Of a DNA stretch of 64,000 nt, positions 8,430-17,655 are shown in pieces. Source of the stretch: an uncultured Alistipes sp. (GTDB lineage: Bacteria; Bacteroidota; Bacteroidia; Bacteroidales; Rikenellaceae); NCBI GenBank assembly GCA_947177225.1, contig CAMWTS010000005.1, forward strand, positions 19,050 to 83,049, given 5' to 3'. The first letter of the stretch is position 1, and each line of letters begins with the position of its first letter. Below the pieces are notes generated by a model. That model worked only from the letters and a program-made list of their open reading frames with translations, was not told the DNA's origin and did no database searches. The translations under genes and the position numbers were made by a program.

Positions 8430-8579
8430 ATTGATAATCGTCATTCTGGACATAGCAACGCGGAGTGAAGAATCCGGGAACGACAAGACGCGCGCAGACT
8501 TCTCGCCGACACTCGAAATGAAAAACAAATATCGACCACCGAATGCTACGGCTGCACGACAATATGCTGCAACACAAAA
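8430..8579. repeat. Dispersed intergenic repeat fragment
   Basis: This stretch contains CGGAGTGAAGAATCCGGGA and TTCTCGCCGACACTCGAAATG, words typical of the GTCATTCTGAG.../GAATCTC... intergenic repeats found in many Bacteroidota. Related words recur at 25580-25750 and 59780-60120. No gene is seen. Confidence 0.5.
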
Positions 8580-9095
8580 CTAAAATGTCTCGCTGTCATC
8601 GACACGCATACCATTCATGACCTCCGCCACGGCGGCACCGGCCGTATCGAAGTCGTAGCCCAGCGAAAGGGCATGACGCATGAGTTTCGAGCGCAAGTCG
8701 TATGGCGACGAGTACTTCACCGTACGCAGTTTGCGCGAAAGACGCTCCGTGAGGCGATCGCGCATCTGCTCGCCGTCGAGCGACGACAATGCAGCATCGA
8801 TCGTATGCCGGTCTATTCCTTTGCGCTGCAATGCCTGGCGAATCTTGTATGCACCCCAACCGCTGAGATTGAGTTTTTCACGAACGAAAGCCTCGGCATA
8901 ACGTTCGTCGTCGATAAAGCGGGCTGCCACCAAACGCTGCAACACCGCCGCACGCTGCATCTCATCGACACCCCACTGCCGCATCAGACGCATGGCGTCG
9001 CCCGACGAGCGTTCGGCACGGGCACACAACCGCATAAGCGATGCAAGAGCCTCTTCGGCCGTCTTCGTGCGACGTTCACGCACGGGGCGGGTCAT
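8580..9095 (-). CDS. recX: Regulatory protein RecX
   Basis: RecX binds RecA filaments and modulates recombination. The call rests on the helical three-repeat pattern with RFIDDERYAEAFVREK and GWGAYKIRQALQRKGI, typical of RecX. I use the ATG at 9095 because it overlaps the prmC stop as ATGA; an upstream ATG at 9122 would give nine more residues and a 31-bp overlap. The resulting 171 residues are normal for the family. It is the last gene of the lptB-aroA-aroC-prmC-recX operon. No recA gene is nearby. Confidence 0.85.
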   Translation of the reverse strand: MTRPVRERRTKTAEEALASLMRLCARAERSSGDAMRLMRQWGVDEMQRAAVLQRLVAARFIDDERYAEAFVREKLNLSGWGAYKIRQALQRKGIDRHTIDAALSSLDGEQMRDRLTERLSRKLRTVKYSSPYDLRSKLMRHALSLGYDFDTAGAAVAEVMNGMRVDDSETF

Positions 9096-9946
9096 CTCCC
9101 TGTCGAAATCATCGTGGCGCATATGATTCGTTGTTTTCCGCGGAAGTCGGTCTTCGCGCCGACCTCAACGTAGTTCATATCTGTAAGCATGCGGCACAAC
9201 TCGTCGGCCGCATGTTCGTATATCTCGAAATACAAGCGTCCGCCTTCTACAAGCAGCCGACGCGCTTGAAGCGCTATCGAACGATAGAATACCAGCGGAT
9301 CGTCATCGTCGACGAACAGAGCCGTGTGCGGCTCGTACTGCGTGACGTTGGCACGCATCGAGCTGCGGTCGCTGCGCGGGATATAGGGCGGATTGGAGAC
9401 AATGGCGTCGAAGCGGCAATCGAACAGCGTGGTGAAATCGCCCAGAGCATCGCCCTCGACAAGGCGTACACGCGGCGCATGGAGTCGGCAATTCTCAGCG
9501 GCCACAGCCAATGCTTCGGCCGAAATGTCGAGTCCCCACACCTCTGCCGCCGGCAGCATCGATGCCAAAGCCACTGCTATACAGCCGCTGCCGGTACCCA
9601 CGTCGAGCAGGCGCGCATCGGCTCGCACCTCGCGTCGGATCAGGTCGACGAGCTCTTCGGTCTCGGGACGCGGAATCAAAACGCCCTCGCGCACCGCAAT
9701 ATCCAATCCGCAAAACTCTGCGCTGCCCGTGATATACTGCACCGGACGCCATGCGGCAAGTTCCGACTCGATGCGATCGAGTCCCTCGATCTCCAATTCG
9801 CATGCAGGTTCGGTCAACAGCTCTCCGCGCGTGATGCCTCCCTTGGCACAAACGATCATCTCGGCAATCTGGCGCGCCTCCTCCTCGCCGTAAAGCGGCG
9901 AAGCGATGGCGATCAACCGATGCAATATGTCGCGTCGCGAAGTCAT
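9092..9946 (-). CDS. prmC: Peptide chain release factor N5-glutamine methyltransferase
   Basis: This SAM-dependent enzyme methylates the glutamine of the GGQ motif in release factors RF1 and RF2. It has an N-terminal helical domain (residues 1-80), PVQYITG near residue 70, the SAM motif DVGTGSGCIAVAL near 115 and the catalytic NPPYIP near 186. Length 284 is normal. It overlaps aroC upstream and recX downstream by ATGA, suggesting translational coupling. Confidence 0.95.
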   Translation of the reverse strand: MTSRRDILHRLIAIASPLYGEEEARQIAEMIVCAKGGITRGELLTEPACELEIEGLDRIESELAAWRPVQYITGSAEFCGLDIAVREGVLIPRPETEELVDLIRREVRADARLLDVGTGSGCIAVALASMLPAAEVWGLDISAEALAVAAENCRLHAPRVRLVEGDALGDFTTLFDCRFDAIVSNPPYIPRSDRSSMRANVTQYEPHTALFVDDDDPLVFYRSIALQARRLLVEGGRLYFEIYEHAADELCRMLTDMNYVEVGAKTDFRGKQRIICATMISTGR

Positions 9947-10926
9947 GATCTGCTCTCTACAAGATACATGTCGGCCAGGGCTATGGCTGCCACGGCCTCT
10001 ATTACTACCATCGCACGGCGCGCTATGCAGGCATCGTGACGTCCGCCGACGACAAGGCGTTCCATGCGTCCGGTCGAGAAGTCGTAGGTTACCTGCTCGC
10101 GCGATATGCTCGCCGTAGGCTTCACCGCCACGCGAAACACCACATCGTTGCCATTTGTTATGCCGCCGTTAATGCCGCCCTCGTTGTTGGTAGCCGTGCG
10201 GCCGCCGGCATCGACTATGGCATCGTTACGCTCCGAGCCGTGCTTCCGCGCGCCCTCGAAGCCGTCGCCGAACTCTATGCCCTTGACGCCCGGAACTGAA
10301 AATACGAGATGGCTTATCATACTCTCGGCCGAATCGAAGAACGGTTCGCCGAGCGAGACCCGCATGCCCGATACACGGCACTCGACGACTCCGCCAACGG
10401 AGTCGCCTGCCGCAGCAGCTGCCGCAATCTCATCGTCGAACAACATCGGATCGGTCTGCCCGCCCACACTCACCAGACGCGTCGAAAAACATGCCCACGG
10501 GACTATGCGCTTCGCCACCACACCGGCTGCCACCAGTGCCACGGTCATGCGCCCCGAAGCCTGTCCGCCGCCGCTGATATCGCAGCAGTCGCCATATTTG
10601 CGACGCTGAGTCAGATCGGCATGCGACGGTCGCGGGCAGTCGGCGAAACGGGAATAATCGGAACGGCGTATGTTTTCGTTACGGAACACGATCTCCAACG
10701 CTTCACCCGTCGTGCGACCGTCGCACAAACCGGCAATATGCGGGAAATCCGACTCTCGGCGCGCAGTGGTGCCCACCGTCCTCGGACGACGCCGGTCGAG
10801 ATCGGCGGCAAACATACCCTCGTCGAGTGCCACACCCGCCGGTATGCCCTCCACCACGACAGCTATTTCGGCCGTATGGGAGCCGCCGCGAAGCGTAACG
10901 CGCAGTTGTCGGCCAAACGTATTCAT
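9943..10926 (-). CDS. aroC: Chorismate synthase, diverged motifs
   Basis: This enzyme converts 5-enolpyruvylshikimate-3-phosphate to chorismate using reduced FMN. Family features are clear: the MNTFGR start, RRRPRTVGTTARRESD, FRNENIRRSDY, RPSHAD and a C-terminal RHDACIARRAMVV. At 327 residues it is shorter than the usual 350-360. The normally near-invariant N-terminal GESHG reads GGSHT (residues 14-18, His17 kept), and GGGHFSGR reads GGGQASGR near 120. It follows aroA by 5 bp and overlaps prmC by ATGA. Both shikimate-pathway enzymes being in one operon supports function despite the changes. Confidence 0.9.
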   Translation of the reverse strand: MNTFGRQLRVTLRGGSHTAEIAVVVEGIPAGVALDEGMFAADLDRRRPRTVGTTARRESDFPHIAGLCDGRTTGEALEIVFRNENIRRSDYSRFADCPRPSHADLTQRRKYGDCCDISGGGQASGRMTVALVAAGVVAKRIVPWACFSTRLVSVGGQTDPMLFDDEIAAAAAAGDSVGGVVECRVSGMRVSLGEPFFDSAESMISHLVFSVPGVKGIEFGDGFEGARKHGSERNDAIVDAGGRTATNNEGGINGGITNGNDVVFRVAVKPTASISREQVTYDFSTGRMERLVVGGRHDACIARRAMVVIEAVAAIALADMYLVESRS

Positions 10927-10931
10927 GATAT

Positions 10932-12194
10932 CTATCGGTTGATTTTAAGAGAATCGAGATCGTCGAAAAACGACGGATAGCTCTTCATGACGCACTCGGC
11001 ATGGCGGATAGCCACAGGTTCGTCGAGACGCAATGCCGTCACCGCGAGCGACATGGCTATGCGATGGTCGTCGTGGCTGTCGACATCGGCCGCCACTGGA
11101 CGTCCGCCCACTACGCGCATCAGATCATCATCGTAGTCCAGCTCGATATCGATGCCCAGCTTGGCATACTCCTCGCGCAGCACCTCTCCGCGGTCGCTCT
11201 CCTTATGCGACAGACGCGACAATCCCCGTATGACACTCACACCCTCGGCCGCAGCGGCAAGAGCCACCAGCGCAGGGAACAGATCGGGAGAATCGGTTGC
11301 GTCGAACTCGAACGCATGCAGGTCGCGATGCGCCACGGTGATACGGTCGTGCTCGATGATGATCGAAGCCCCGGCGCGCTCCAATGCGCGGCACACTGCC
11401 CGATCGGCCTGCTTGGAGAGCATCGATATGTTGCGCACCGTAACCTCGCCGGCAATGGCTCCGGCGATCATCATCATGGCCGCTGCGCTCCAATCGCTCT
11501 CTATGGTGTAGTCGGCCGGGCGGAAATGCTGACCGCCCTCTATATAAAATTCGGTATAGTCACCGCTCTGGTGCATGATCTCGACACCGAAACGTTCGAG
11601 CGTCGACACGGTCATCTCGATATAGGGTGTCGACACGGCACCTTCGACCACCACCGTCGTATCGTGCTCGGCACGCGGCAGGGCTATGAGCAGTCCGGTA
11701 ACGAACTGCGACGACATCGATCCGTCGACGACAACCCGCCCGCCGCGCATGGGACCGCACACCTCGATGGGCAGTCGTCCGCCGCCGTCGCGCACCTCCA
11801 CTCCGAGCGAGCGCAGCGGAGATATCATCATCGACATGGGACGATGCAGCAGCGTACCGACTCCCTCTATGGTAACAGGCGACGAATGAAGTGCAGCCAC
11901 AGGTGTAAACAGACGGGCAGCCAGACCCGACTCCCCCACGCACAGACGGTCGGCGCGCGGTCTGAAACCGCCGTCGATCGTCACAGTATTATCGTCGATG
12001 ATGTCTACTTTTGCACCCAACGTCTCGATACACGATATTGCCGCACGCGTATCCTGACACAGCTCGATTCCCCTGAGCGTCGTGCGGCCGTCTGCCAGCA
12101 GTGCGGCAGCCAATGCACGTTGGGCGTAGCTCTTGGAACATGGCGGAACTACATCGCCTTTGAGTTGATTCCCTAACGGGACGGAACTATCCAT
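10932..12194 (-). CDS. aroA: 3-phosphoshikimate 1-carboxyvinyltransferase (EPSP synthase)
   Basis: It catalyses the sixth step of the shikimate pathway, joining phosphoenolpyruvate to shikimate 3-phosphate. Seen are the substrate-binding SKSYAQRA near residue 20, SSQF in the middle, LSHKESDRGEVL near residue 327 and DDHRIAMSLAV near 382. Its 420 residues match the family. It starts 5 bp after the lptB stop, so it is co-transcribed with an LPS transport gene and followed by aroC. aroB, another gene of this pathway, lies separately at 60305-61321. Confidence 0.95.
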   Translation of the reverse strand: MDSSVPLGNQLKGDVVPPCSKSYAQRALAAALLADGRTTLRGIELCQDTRAAISCIETLGAKVDIIDDNTVTIDGGFRPRADRLCVGESGLAARLFTPVAALHSSPVTIEGVGTLLHRPMSMMISPLRSLGVEVRDGGGRLPIEVCGPMRGGRVVVDGSMSSQFVTGLLIALPRAEHDTTVVVEGAVSTPYIEMTVSTLERFGVEIMHQSGDYTEFYIEGGQHFRPADYTIESDWSAAAMMMIAGAIAGEVTVRNISMLSKQADRAVCRALERAGASIIIEHDRITVAHRDLHAFEFDATDSPDLFPALVALAAAAEGVSVIRGLSRLSHKESDRGEVLREEYAKLGIDIELDYDDDLMRVVGGRPVAADVDSHDDHRIAMSLAVTALRLDEPVAIRHAECVMKSYPSFFDDLDSLKINR

Positions 12195-12199
12195 ATAGA

Positions 12200-13030
12200 T
12201 TAACCTTTGGTTTGACTCTGCGATGCCTCGGCAGCATGCTCCGCGGCATCTGTTTTCTCGGCAGCGGCTCTCTGACGCGCCATCTGAGGCGAGGTGCGCA
12301 ACTCGAAGTTCTTGCCGAGATAGACCTTGCGCACCATCTCGTCGTTGGCAAGATCCTCGGCCGTACCCGTTTTCAGTATCTTACCCTCGTAGAGCAGGTA
12401 GGTGCGATCGGTGATGGCGAGGGTCTCGTCGACATTGTGGTCGGTGATAATCACACCGATATTCTTCTCTTTCAAGGTGCCGACGATGCTCTGTATATCC
12501 TCCACTGCAATGGGATCGACACCGGCAAACGGCTCGTCCAGCAAAATGAAGGCCGGATTGATCGCCACGGCACGGGCTATCTCGGTGCGGCGACGCTCGC
12601 CGCCGGAGAGCTGATTACCGAAACTCTTGCGCACCTTTTGCAGGCGGAACTCCTCAATGAGCGACTCGCAACGCTCGCGCTGGTACTGCTTGGAGAAATC
12701 GGTCATCTCCAATACCGCACGTATGTTGTCCTCGACCGACAGACGGCGGAACACCGATGCCTCCTGCGCAAGATAGCCCACACCCATCTGCGCACGACGA
12801 TAGACCGGCTCCTTCGTAATGTCGGTCACCTTGCCGTGATCGTCTTCGAGATATATGCGCCCTTCGTTGGGTTTGATAAGACCCACTATCATATAGAACG
12901 TCGTGGTTTTACCGGCACCGTTCGGGCCCAGCAGACCGACTATCTCGCCCTGATTTACATCGATCGAGACGTGGTTCACCACCGTACGCGATTTATATGA
13001 TTTGACCAGCTCGCTTGTAAAAAGTCGCAT
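12200..13030 (-). CDS. lptB: LPS export ABC transporter ATP-binding protein LptB
   Basis: LptB is the cytoplasmic ATPase that powers lipopolysaccharide extraction with LptF/LptG. It has Walker [10 protein letters not shown] (near residue 36), signature [14 protein letters not shown], and Walker [20 protein letters not shown], with the typical LptB stretch [15 protein letters not shown]. Its 276 residues include an Ala/Glu-rich tail of about 30 residues beyond the usual end. It heads the operon with aroA, aroC, prmC and recX. A TAACTTTG box lies upstream on the minus strand (13058-13051). Confidence 0.94.
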   Translation of the reverse strand: MRLFTSELVKSYKSRTVVNHVSIDVNQGEIVGLLGPNGAGKTTTFYMIVGLIKPNEGRIYLEDDHGKVTDITKEPVYRRAQMGVGYLAQEASVFRRLSVEDNIRAVLEMTDFSKQYQRERCESLIEEFRLQKVRKSFGNQLSGGERRRTEIARAVAINPAFILLDEPFAGVDPIAVEDIQSIVGTLKEKNIGVIITDHNVDETLAITDRTYLLYEGKILKTGTAEDLANDEMVRKVYLGKNFELRTSPQMARQRAAAEKTDAAEHAAEASQSQTKG

Positions 13031-13050
13031 AGAATTGTTATATTTTTTTA

Positions 13051-13089
13051 CAAAGTTATTACTTTTTCACAAAAATAGTTTTATCTTTG
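13051..13089. promoter_or_regulatory. Divergent -7 boxes for lptB and recQ
   Basis: TAACTTTG on the minus strand (13058-13051) points to lptB, and TATCTTTG on the plus strand (13082-13089) points to recQ. The TTTG -33 element is not convincing for either. Confidence 0.5.
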
Positions 13090-13117
13090 GGTAAAATTTT
13101 GTCATCGAAAACGAATT

Positions 13118-15307
13118 ATGGAGGTCCAAGTGGGGGATTTGTTACACGATAAGTTAAAAGAGTATTTCGGATTTGCTTCATTCAAAGGAAATCAGGAGGC
13201 CGTCATACGCAATGTGCTGGCCGGGAAAGATACTTTCGTACTGATGCCCACCGGCGGCGGCAAATCGCTTTGCTACCAGCTGCCGGCACTGATAATGGAC
13301 GGAGTGGCGATAGTCATATCGCCCTTGATCGCACTGATGAAGAATCAGGTCGATGCCATGCGCACATTCTCCACCGAATCGGGCATAGCCCACTTCCTCA
13401 ATTCGTCGCTCAACAAGTCGGCCATAGCGCAGGTGCGCCAGGACGTATTGGAGGGTCGCACGAAACTGCTCTATTTCGCACCCGAATCTTTAACCAAAGA
13501 GGACAACATCGCGTTTCTGAGAAAGATAAAGATCTCGTTCTATGCCATCGACGAGGCGCATTGCATCTCGGAGTGGGGTCACGATTTCAGACCGGAGTAC
13601 CGCCGTATAAGGCCTATCATCAACGACATAGGCACAGCACCGCTGATAGCCCTCACGGCTACTGCCACGCCGAAAGTACAGATGGACATACAGAAGAACC
13701 TGGGCATGACCGATGCCACACTCTTCCGTTCGTCGTTCAACCGTTCGAATCTCTACTACGAGATACGTCCCAAGCACAATGTCGACCGCGACATAATACG
13801 ATTCATCAAGCAGCACGACGGCAAGAGCGGCATCATCTACTGCCTTAGCCGCAAAAAGGTGGAGGAGCTGGCCGAGCTTCTCGTAGCCAACGGCATCAAG
13901 GCACTGGCCTATCATGCCGGCATGGACGCGCAGACGCGCGCCGACAATCAGGACGCATTCCTGATGGAGAGGGTCGACGTGATAGTGGCCACCATAGCGT
14001 TCGGAATGGGCATCGACAAACCCGATGTAAGATATGTCATACACTACGACATACCCAAATCGCTGGAAGGATATTATCAGGAGACCGGCCGTGCAGGACG
14101 CGACGGCGGCGAAGGTCACTGCCTGACATTCTACAACTACAAGGACATACAGAAGTTGGAGAAGTTCATGCAGGGCAAACCCGTAGCCGAGCAGGAGATC
14201 GGCAAACTGCTGCTGCTGGAAACGGTATCGTATGCCGAAAGTTCGATGTGCCGCCGCAAGACGCTGTTGCACTATTTCGGCGAGGAGTACACGGAAGAGA
14301 ACTGCGGCAACTGCGACAACTGCTGCAACCCAAAGCCCAAGATCGAGGCTCGCGAGCAGATGCAGACCGTATTGTCGGCTCTGCGCGACATAGGCGACAA
14401 GTTCAAGATAGACCATCTGGTATCGGTACTGATGGGCAAGATGACAGCCATGATAAAGAGCTACGGTCACAACAAGAGCGAATGGTTCGGAGCCGGAGCC
14501 GACAAGGACGTCAGATTCTGGAATGCCGTGATACGTCAGGGTCTGATAATGGGACTCATCGACAAAAACATAGAGAACTACGGACTCATATCGATCAACG
14601 AGTGCGGCGAGAAGTTCATATCGCACCCCAAGCCGGTTACGGTAACTCTCGACCACGACTACGATCAGGAGGAACAAGAGGCCGAGCAGACGAGCGGGCG
14701 CGGCGGCGGTGCTGCCGACGAAGAGCTGTTCGCCATGCTCAAAGATCTGCGGCGCAAGGTGGCCAAAGAGCACGACCTGCCGCCATATGTCATCTTCCAG
14801 GATCCGTCGCTGGAAGATATGTCGATGCAGTATCCCGTCACCCTCGAAGAGTTGCAGGGCATATCGGGTGTCGGAGCCGGCAAGGCGCAGAAGTTCGGTG
14901 CGGAGTTCATCAAACTCATCAAGGCCTATGTCGAGGAGAAAGAGATCGAGCGTCCGCAGGACATAGTCGTCAAGGCCGTGGCCAACAAGTCGAGCAACAA
15001 GATATTCATCATACAGTCGATCGACCGCAAGATGGATTTCGAGGATATAGCCCGTGCGCGCAACCTCGACATGAACGAGTTGCTGACCGAGATCGAGGCC
15101 ATCGTCAAGTCGGGCACGCGTCTGGACATACAATACTATCTCGACACGCTGATGGACGAGGACAAGGTAAACGACATATACCTATATTTTAAAGAGGACG
15201 CCGAGAGCGACTCGCTCGACGATGCCGTCGAGGAGCTGGGTTCGGAGTACACCGACGAGGAGATACGACTGGTGCGCATAAAGTTCATGTGCGAAGTGGC
15301 GAACTGA
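13118..15307 (+). CDS. recQ: ATP-dependent DNA helicase RecQ
   Basis: A 3'-5' superfamily 2 helicase in recombination and repair. Walker A MPTGGGKS is at residues 43-50, the DEAH box YAIDEAHCISEWGHDFR near 145, motif VI ETGRAGRDGG near 325, an RQC zinc site with CRRKT and CGNCDNCC near 375-403, and an HRDC-like domain near 535-610. A C-terminal extension brings it to 729 residues, as in other Bacteroidota. It is followed after 15 bp by rsmA on the same strand. The 547-codon minus-strand frame inside it is an antisense shadow. Confidence 0.96.
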   Translation: MEVQVGDLLHDKLKEYFGFASFKGNQEAVIRNVLAGKDTFVLMPTGGGKSLCYQLPALIMDGVAIVISPLIALMKNQVDAMRTFSTESGIAHFLNSSLNKSAIAQVRQDVLEGRTKLLYFAPESLTKEDNIAFLRKIKISFYAIDEAHCISEWGHDFRPEYRRIRPIINDIGTAPLIALTATATPKVQMDIQKNLGMTDATLFRSSFNRSNLYYEIRPKHNVDRDIIRFIKQHDGKSGIIYCLSRKKVEELAELLVANGIKALAYHAGMDAQTRADNQDAFLMERVDVIVATIAFGMGIDKPDVRYVIHYDIPKSLEGYYQETGRAGRDGGEGHCLTFYNYKDIQKLEKFMQGKPVAEQEIGKLLLLETVSYAESSMCRRKTLLHYFGEEYTEENCGNCDNCCNPKPKIEAREQMQTVLSALRDIGDKFKIDHLVSVLMGKMTAMIKSYGHNKSEWFGAGADKDVRFWNAVIRQGLIMGLIDKNIENYGLISINECGEKFISHPKPVTVTLDHDYDQEEQEAEQTSGRGGGAADEELFAMLKDLRRKVAKEHDLPPYVIFQDPSLEDMSMQYPVTLEELQGISGVGAGKAQKFGAEFIKLIKAYVEEKEIERPQDIVVKAVANKSSNKIFIIQSIDRKMDFEDIARARNLDMNELLTEIEAIVKSGTRLDIQYYLDTLMDEDKVNDIYLYFKEDAESDSLDDAVEELGSEYTDEEIRLVRIKFMCEVAN

Positions 15308-15322
15308 TTATAATCCGGAATT

Positions 15323-16108
15323 TTGACAGAGGTAAGAGCAAAAAAATCGCTCGGCCAGCACTTTCTGACCGACCTTAACATAGCACGCAAGATATGCGAC
15401 TCGCTTTCGGGAGGCGAGACCGATGCGCCCGACACCGTATTGGAAGTAGGTTGCGGCATGGGTGTGCTGACACAGTTTCTGTTGCAGCGCAACGACATCG
15501 TAACCCACGGAGCCGAGATCGACAAGGAGTCGGTCGACTACCTGCACCGCCATTATCCCGACTTCGCACCGCGTCTCATAGAGGGCGACTTTCTGGCGAT
15601 GGACATACGCGGCATGCTTGGCGACAGAGTGAAGATAATAGGCAACTTTCCATACAACATATCGTCGCAGATATTCTTCAAAGTACTCGACAATCGCGAC
15701 ATCGTACCCGAATGCGTGGGCATGATCCAGCGCGAGGTGGCGGTGCGGCTCGCCGAACCTCCCGGCTCGAAAGAGTACGGCATATTGAGTGTGTTGTTGC
15801 AGGCATGGTACGACATAGAGTATCTGTTCACCGTCGGCGAGAAGGTGTTTTCTCCGCCGCCAAAGGTAAAGAGTGCCGTGGTGAGACTGCGGCGCAACGG
15901 CGTTGAGCGACTCGACTGCGATGAGAAGCTGTTCATCAAGGTGGTGAAAGCCTCGTTCGGCCAGCGGCGCAAGATGCTACGCAACTCGTTGCGTGCGGCA
16001 TTCGGCGACTTCGGCGGCCATGAGCACAGATTCTTCACCATGCGCGCCGAACAGCTGTCGGTGGCCGATTTCGTAGAACTTACGCAGTGGGTGGCGCAAA
16101 ACAGATAG
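15323..16108 (+). CDS. rsmA: 16S rRNA adenine(1518/1519)-N6 dimethyltransferase
   Basis: RsmA (KsgA) dimethylates two adjacent adenines near the 3' end of 16S rRNA during 30S assembly. The start of the family, KKSLGQHFLTD, sits at residues 7-17. The SAM motif is EVGCGMG near 40 and the catalytic NFPYNIS near 111 stands in place of the commoner NLPYNIS. No ATG fits, so the TTG at 15323 is the likely start, giving 261 residues. It follows recQ closely and is probably in its operon. Confidence 0.94.
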   Translation: MTEVRAKKSLGQHFLTDLNIARKICDSLSGGETDAPDTVLEVGCGMGVLTQFLLQRNDIVTHGAEIDKESVDYLHRHYPDFAPRLIEGDFLAMDIRGMLGDRVKIIGNFPYNISSQIFFKVLDNRDIVPECVGMIQREVAVRLAEPPGSKEYGILSVLLQAWYDIEYLFTVGEKVFSPPPKVKSAVVRLRRNGVERLDCDEKLFIKVVKASFGQRRKMLRNSLRAAFGDFGGHEHRFFTMRAEQLSVADFVELTQWVAQNR

Positions 16109-16130
16109 TTTCACGTTACAAGCAAAGCAT

Positions 16131-16586
16131 ATGACCGTTAAGTTTCAATATCCGGGCAACATCGCTCCGGTGATTATAGCTGCGATTTTCGCAATTATGA
16201 CTGCGGCGGGCTGTCGCAACAATGCCGCCGTGGCCAGCTGTCGCGACAGCGCAGAGCGCATCGGCAGCTTCTACACCGAGTATATCGAAACATGGCTCGC
16301 CGATGAAGAGGATTTCGAGGCTCGGCGACAAGCTGTTTTAGAGCGTTACGTCGCACAGTCGCTGCTCGACAGATTGCATAGCTCGCAGTTAGATTTCGAC
16401 CCGTTCTTACAGGCTCAGGATTGCGATCGCAGCGTGCTGGAAAAACTCACCGTCGAGCGGTGTGCTGACCGCGACAACGCCTGCCGCATAGCTCTTTGGG
16501 ACGAATTCAACAGGCAATACCGCATCGTCATTTTAGAGATCGACGCCGATGGCATGATATCCGGCATCGACGGCATGTTCCGGTAG
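16131..16586 (+). CDS. Small hypothetical lipoprotein
   Basis: A 151-residue protein with a hydrophobic signal ending in the lipobox TAAGC (Cys28). After it come IGSFYTEYI and a mixed alpha/beta C-terminal part with ILEIDADGMISGI. The FYTxYI start and size recall small Bacteroidota proteins of the DUF3828 type, but this is weak. It starts 22 bp after rsmA and ends before a hairpin terminator. Confidence 0.65.
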   Translation: MTVKFQYPGNIAPVIIAAIFAIMTAAGCRNNAAVASCRDSAERIGSFYTEYIETWLADEEDFEARRQAVLERYVAQSLLDRLHSSQLDFDPFLQAQDCDRSVLEKLTVERCADRDNACRIALWDEFNRQYRIVILEIDADGMISGIDGMFR

Positions 16587-16609
16587 ATGCCGCCGGGCGA
16601 CAAACAACG

Positions 16610-16641
16610 ATCCCCGTATCGAAGCTGTTCGATACGGGGAT
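16610..16641. terminator. Bidirectional hairpin between convergent genes
   Basis: A 13-bp perfect stem (16610-16622 with 16629-16641, core ATCCCCGTATCGA) with a 6-nt loop. It lies between the plus-strand lipoprotein and the minus-strand Hsp20 gene. No long T-run follows, but position and shape fit a shared terminator. Confidence 0.65.
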
Positions 16642-16688
16642 TACCGTTACCGGCCGAACCGGTCTTAATGCCTAAACGGCGCACATCG

Positions 16689-17375
16689 CTACTTGATCTC
16701 GATGCAGCGCGTGGCGGGAGTTGCGGCGGCAGTAGTCTTCTTGGGGATCTCGATCTTCAACACGCCGTTCTCCATCTTGGCCGAGATCTTGTCGCGCTCG
16801 ATCGATTCGGGCAGCGTGAAGCTCTGACGGAATGAGCTGTAAGAGAACTCGCGGCGCAGATAGTGACCCTTCTTGGCCGGCTTGCCCGAAGCGGCTGCCG
16901 CAGGAGTTGTCGCAGCAGAGGTCGGCGTGGTCGTCCTGGCCGATTCTGCGGTCTTGACAGATTCGGGTGTCTTGGCCGTCTCGTTATTATAACCGTACTT
17001 CTTCTGCTCATCATGGCCATACTTCTCACGCTCATCATAGCCATGTTTCTCCTGCTCGTCGCGCCCGGCAGCCTTGACCTTGCCGGCATCATAGGCGGTC
17101 TTGTCGCCATAAGTCTTCGCCGGCTCGGTCTGCTGCGTTTCGCTGCGTTTTTCAAGATTGATGACCAACTCGTTGTCGGCCGTTATGTCGATATGAAAAT
17201 CATCTTTGGTCATACCCGGGGCCGCGACCTCTACGGTGTAATCGTGCTCGTTCTCGATGACGTTGACCGCAGGCGTAGACATTCGCTTGTATTGCGACAA
17301 CGACAACCACTCGTCGCCGAAAAAGTCGTTGAACAGACTCGGCAACCAATTCTGATTCTTAATTGCTGGCATCAT
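16689..17375 (-). CDS. Hsp20 small heat-shock protein with an ~85-residue insertion
   Basis: An ATP-independent cytoplasmic chaperone. The first half of the alpha-crystallin domain (residues 36-78: VNVIENEHDYTVEVAAPGM, then the DDFHIDI strand) and the second half (171-212: YLRREFSYSSFRQSF, then the KISAKMENGVLKIEIPKK strand) match the family and the usual ~145-residue Bacteroidota protein. Between them, in the loop before the FSYSSF strand, residues 80-169 are an inserted low-complexity stretch. It includes three tandem octapeptides at 106-129 (DEQEKHGY, DEREKYGH, DEQKKYGY) and then a Thr/Ala/Pro-rich linker. The reading frame is unbroken, so the insertion is translated. Total 228 residues. 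Confidence 0.93.
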   Translation of the reverse strand: MMPAIKNQNWLPSLFNDFFGDEWLSLSQYKRMSTPAVNVIENEHDYTVEVAAPGMTKDDFHIDITADNELVINLEKRSETQQTEPAKTYGDKTAYDAGKVKAAGRDEQEKHGYDEREKYGHDEQKKYGYNNETAKTPESVKTAESARTTTPTSAATTPAAAASGKPAKKGHYLRREFSYSSFRQSFTLPESIERDKISAKMENGVLKIEIPKKTTAAATPATRCIEIK

Positions 17376-17562
17376 AATTTCAAATCTTATATATCGTTAA
17401 ACAAATCTTCCGACGGTTCTCTCCGGCGGCTCACCCCCTAACGGCAAATTACATACCAACCCGATTGCCGTCTGCTGCAACACAATTGCGGCAATGACCG
17501 CCGACCGCCAAACCAATCGGAGGAAAACAACGGCACATTCGACGATATTTGCCGGCCAATCG

Positions 17563-17594
17563 TTTGGCGGTTCGAAATATTATTGCTATTTTTG
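17563..17594 (+). promoter_or_regulatory. Promoter of rpsP-rimM
   Basis: TTTG (17563-17566), a 20-bp spacer and TATTTTTG (17587-17594) match the Bacteroidota consensus exactly. The start codon is about 55 bp after the predicted transcription start. Confidence 0.75.
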
Positions 17595-17655
17595 CAGGCT
17601 TTAAACCCCGAACGGGTTATGCGTATATTATTAACCAATAAAAATTTTTAGCACA

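Noticed and set aside
13490..15133. 547-codon open frame on the minus strand inside recQ
   Set aside because: It is fully antisense to a gene with all RecQ motifs; GC-rich codon use keeps the opposite frame open. The product has low-complexity Leu/Val/His composition and no motif.
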